Shown in pieces: positions 5,720 to 7,944 of a stretch of DNA of 7,944 bases (positions within the stretch are counted from its first letter, which is position 1; the number at the start of each line of letters is the position of its first letter). The DNA lies in assembly GCA_024227975.1 (NCBI GenBank), contig JAAETV010000184.1, forward strand, positions 1 through 7,944, read 5' to 3'. This DNA is from Actinomycetes bacterium (GTDB lineage: Bacteria > Actinomycetota > Acidimicrobiia > Acidimicrobiales > SZUA-35). Both the position numbers and the translations under genes were made by a program. The notes beneath the pieces are model-generated. The model had not been told where the DNA came from. It saw only the letters and a program-made list of their open reading frames with translations, and did not search any database.

Positions 5720-6741
5720 GCGCCGAGATCGACACCCTCCTGAGCGAGGGATCGGTTGTGCTGGTGATGGGCCCAGGAGGGGTCGGGAAGACGACGCTGT
5801 CGGCCGCCATGGCTTGCCGGGCCGCTGCTCGCCATGGTCGCCGGGTACTGCTGGTGACCGTCGATCCTGCCCGGCGTCTGGCCGACGCGCTCGGCCACGG
5901 CTTGACCAATGAGCCGGTACTGGTGCCGGTGGGGGCTGGTCCGGGTCGGTTATGGGCCTCGATGGTCGACATGGCCAGGAGCTGGGACGCGCTGGTCGCC
6001 CGATGTGCTCCACGGCCCGCCGACGAGACCGCATTACTGGCCAACCCCCTCTACCGAACGCTGACCACGCGTTTCGTCCAGAGCCACGACTACATCGCCC
6101 TCGACCAGTTGTGCGAGCTGGCCGACGGTGAGCGCTACGACCTGATCGTTGTCGACACCCCACCGTCGACCCATGCCATTGACATTCTCGACGCCCCCGA
6201 CAAGATGGTGGCCTTCTTCGATAGTCGATTGCTGCGCTGGTTGACCGCCCCGTACCGGAGCAGGGTGGCCGGGGCCACGGCCAAACCATTCTTGGCCGTG
6301 GCCGAACGCCTCCTTGGAGGCCCGTTTCTGGCCAGCATAGGCGAGCTGTTCTGGCTCTTCTCCCGCCTCCAGCCTGGCTTCGTGGCTCGGGCCCGAGTCG
6401 TCGCTGATCGTCTGGCCGCCCCCGAGACCTCCTATGTACTGGTATCGACGTCGGAGCCTGGTGCCTTGGCTGAAGCCGAAGCACTAGCCTCGGCCGTCGA
6501 GCACCGGGGCCGCCGGCCCGACCTCGTCATCAACAACCGAGCCCTGTTCGCGATCGGTGAAGACTCGCTCGACGTCATCACCGACCCCTCTCTCCGAGCC
6601 GCGGTCGAAGCCATGATCGAAACGGGTGCACCGTTCGAGGAGCAGTGGAGAGCCAAGCACGAGCCTGGACCGGTCGTCTCGGTCCCCTGGCAAGCTGAGT
6701 CGATGCACACACTCGAGCAACTGGCCGCTCTCTTCGACTGA
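5716..6741 (+). CDS. ArsA/Get3-like ATPase, second subunit (signature lysine replaced by Pro)
   Basis: This 341-residue paralogue of the upstream ATPase has P-loop GPGGVGKTT (19-27). The nucleotide-binding Lys25 is present, but the deviant-Walker signature lysine is Pro20. Switch I is VDPARRLADALG (49-60), Walker B/switch II is LIVVDTPPSTHAIDIL (143-158), and VINNR (271-275) supplies the likely adenine-contacting Asn. A hydrophobic helical stretch at about 192-222 (PFLAVAERLLGGPFLASIG, then FWLFSRL) lies where Get3-type proteins have their substrate-binding helical domain; it looks amphipathic rather than membrane-spanning. Translation is coupled to the first subunit by GTGA and has its own GGAGG. 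The complementary loss of one lysine in each subunit argues for an obligate heterodimer (see findings). Substrate and membrane partner are unknown. Confidence 0.9.
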   Translation: MSAEIDTLLSEGSVVLVMGPGGVGKTTLSAAMACRAAARHGRRVLLVTVDPARRLADALGHGLTNEPVLVPVGAGPGRLWASMVDMARSWDALVARCAPRPADETALLANPLYRTLTTRFVQSHDYIALDQLCELADGERYDLIVVDTPPSTHAIDILDAPDKMVAFFDSRLLRWLTAPYRSRVAGATAKPFLAVAERLLGGPFLASIGELFWLFSRLQPGFVARARVVADRLAAPETSYVLVSTSEPGALAEAEALASAVEHRGRRPDLVINNRALFAIGEDSLDVITDPSLRAAVEAMIETGAPFEEQWRAKHEPGPVVSVPWQAESMHTLEQLAALFD

Positions 6742-6762
6742 GAGCCGATTCCTCTCCGCCGG

Positions 6763-6794
6763 TACCCTCACTGGGCAGGAGCCAGTCCGAGGGA
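6763..6794 (+). promoter_or_regulatory. Candidate -10 box and ribosome binding site of the sensor kinase gene
   Basis: In the 61-base gap after the second ATPase, TACCCT (6763-6768) fits a TAnnnT -10 box, but no -35 is recognisable. GAGGGA (6789-6794) lies 8 bases before the ATG at 6803 and is a reasonable Shine-Dalgarno sequence. A small ACTGG/CCAGT stem (6770-6786) sits between them. The ribosome site is the firmer part of this call. Confidence 0.4.
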
Positions 6795-6802
6795 ATACAG
6801 CT

Positions 6803-7944
6803 ATGGCCAGTCTCAACGACATCGTGCGTCGCCACACCGATCTGGGGTCTGGTGAGCGTGAACACCTGCGACGACTCGTCGGCTCGTGGGGTCCGCTGGC
6901 CGACCTCTGCTTCGCCGACATGCTGCTGTTCGCCCCAGTCAACGAGGAGCAGGGCAACAAGCTGGTCTCGTTGGGTCAGATCCGGCCGACGACAGCCCAA
7001 ACCATGTACCGAGACGATCAGATCGGTCGCTTCTTGTCCATGGAAGAGCGTCCCATGGTGGCGCTGGCCTACCGGGAAGAGAAGATTGTCGAGGAAGAGG
7101 TCGATCTCACCAATCCTGAGCTCAGGGCCAAGGTTCTGGCTATCCCCGTCCGCTACCACGACCGGGTCATCGCGGTCGTCACCCGGGAGACGACCAATAT
7201 CGGGCACCGGTCCCTTGGCGACCTGGAGCTCGCCTACCTGAACGTCTTCGAGCGGCTAGCCCAGATGATCAGTGAGGGAGCCTTCCCGTTTCCCTTCGAG
7301 GACTCGGTCATCGAGGTATCGCCCCGGGTCGGCGATGGAGCCCTCGTCCTGGACAGGATGACGGCCATCGTCTACTCGTCGCCCAACGCCGTCTCCGCTT
7401 TCCACCGCCTCGGTTACCATGGCTCCATTGCCGGCCGCAAGTTGGAGGATCTGGGCTTTCGGGCAGAAACGGCCCAGACCTTGACCTCCCTCAAGGTGCC
7501 AGTGGTGGAAGAGATGGAGCGGGGCGACAGTGTCACCATCTTGGCCCGGGTCGTGCCCTTGTTGACCGAAGGAGAGATCGACGGGGCTCTGGTGTTGATG
7601 CGCGATGTCTCGGAGCTCAGGAGCCAGGAGCGGCTGCTGGTCTCGATGGATGCCACGATCCGTGAGATCCACCATCGGGTGAAGAACAACCTTCAGACCG
7701 TGTCGTCGCTGCTCAGGATCCAGGGGCGCCGGGTGGCGGCGCCGGAGGCCAAGGCCGCAATCGCAGAGGCAGACCGCCGTATCGGCTCCATCGCCATCGT
7801 GCACGAGATGCTCTCCCGCGGTGGGGGAGACGATGTCTTGTTCGGTGATGTCGTACGGCCGATCCTGGACATGGCCGAAGCGGCGGGAGAGGCCCCGGTT
7901 CGGATCCGGCTGGTTGGTGAGGGGCCAGTCGTCTCGACTACGAC
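6803..7944 (+). CDS. pdtaS: PdtaS-like cytoplasmic sensor histidine kinase (3' truncated by window)
   Basis: The frame is open from ATG 6803 to the window end (381 codons); about 120 residues are missing compared with M. tuberculosis PdtaS (about 500). The order is an N-terminal GAF-type domain (about 1-160, with GSWGPLADLCFADMLLF), a PAS-like domain (about 170-270, with SPNAVSAFHRLGY), and a HisKA_2 dimerisation/phosphotransfer domain with DATIREIHHRVKNNLQTV (283-300), where His291 is the likely phosphoacceptor. The ATP-binding domain is only begun. No membrane segment is present, so it is a soluble sensor. In mycobacteria PdtaS phosphorylates PdtaR, an ANTAR-domain RNA-binding antiterminator; no response regulator is visible here. 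The two GAF cysteines of the M. tuberculosis protein are Ser56 and Ile60. Start and Shine-Dalgarno sequence (GAGGGA) agree with the family N-terminus. Confidence 0.93.
   Translation, partial: MASLNDIVRRHTDLGSGEREHLRRLVGSWGPLADLCFADMLLFAPVNEEQGNKLVSLGQIRPTTAQTMYRDDQIGRFLSMEERPMVALAYREEKIVEEEVDLTNPELRAKVLAIPVRYHDRVIAVVTRETTNIGHRSLGDLELAYLNVFERLAQMISEGAFPFPFEDSVIEVSPRVGDGALVLDRMTAIVYSSPNAVSAFHRLGYHGSIAGRKLEDLGFRAETAQTLTSLKVPVVEEMERGDSVTILARVVPLLTEGEIDGALVLMRDVSELRSQERLLVSMDATIREIHHRVKNNLQTVSSLLRIQGRRVAAPEAKAAIAEADRRIGSIAIVHEMLSRGGGDDVLFGDVVRPILDMAEAAGEAPVRIRLVGEGPVVSTT

Noticed and set aside
4789..5898. Minus-strand reading frame of 369 codons opposite the ArsA-like genes
   Set aside because: Ser/Arg/Ala-rich composition with no recognisable motif. 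Both + strand ATPases carry intact motif series and good starts.
5627..6484. Minus-strand reading frame of 285 codons opposite the second ArsA-like gene
   Set aside because: Arg/Pro-rich translation typical of antisense frames in GC-rich DNA, with no domain signal.
6770..6786. ACTGG/CCAGT hairpin before pdtaS as a possible ANTAR-responsive RNA element
   Set aside because: ANTAR targets are paired hairpins with hexaloops. This is a single 5-bp stem with a 7-base loop.

Overview
The window is GC-rich and almost fully coding, with GTG starts at most genes, 4-base GTGA stop/start overlaps, and start codons sitting 6 bases after a TAnnnT -10 box (leaderless style). These traits, plus a DUF3107 protein, a pair of ArsA/Get3-like ATPases, a PdtaS-type sensor kinase and a cell-surface protein ending in Thr/Pro/Ala pentapeptides, point to an actinobacterium (Actinomycetota). 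Acidimicrobiia is my best guess, from gene style only, not from a marker gene.

Region 1 (1-2535, + strand) is a tightly packed unit: the last 24 codons of an unknown protein; a single-pass membrane protein with a duplicated cytoplasmic motif and a PTTA-repeat tail; an ApbE-type FAD:protein FMN transferase; and a five-helix ferric-reductase-like haem b membrane protein. The last three are joined by GTGA overlaps. ApbE plus a membrane cytochrome suggests a flavin/haem electron-transfer module; the flavinylated substrate is either the cut-off upstream protein or, speculatively, the repeat-tailed protein.

Region 2 (2532-3353) is a minus-strand winged-helix regulator of the SufR/COG2345 type with three C-terminal cysteines. 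It converges on region 1 (the stop codons share CTAG) and diverges from mrp. The 84-bp divergent spacer holds a candidate leaderless promoter and an imperfect 26-bp dyad.

Region 3 (3354-7944, + strand) holds the Mrp/ApbC P-loop ATPase with an N-terminal MIP18 domain but no CxxC, a DUF3107 protein, two overlapping ArsA/Get3-like ATPases, and the first 381 codons of a PdtaS-like histidine kinase that runs off the window end.

The most interesting point is the ArsA-like pair. The first subunit keeps the deviant-Walker signature lysine but has Arg in place of the P-loop lysine; the second has the P-loop lysine but Pro in place of the signature lysine. In Get3-type dimers the signature lysine acts across the interface, so the pair could form a heterodimer with exactly one complete composite ATPase site. 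Further points are the CxxC-less Mrp beside a possible Fe-S-sensing regulator, an altered metal-site region in ApbE, and loss in PdtaS of the cysteine pair linked to copper/NO sensing in the M. tuberculosis protein.
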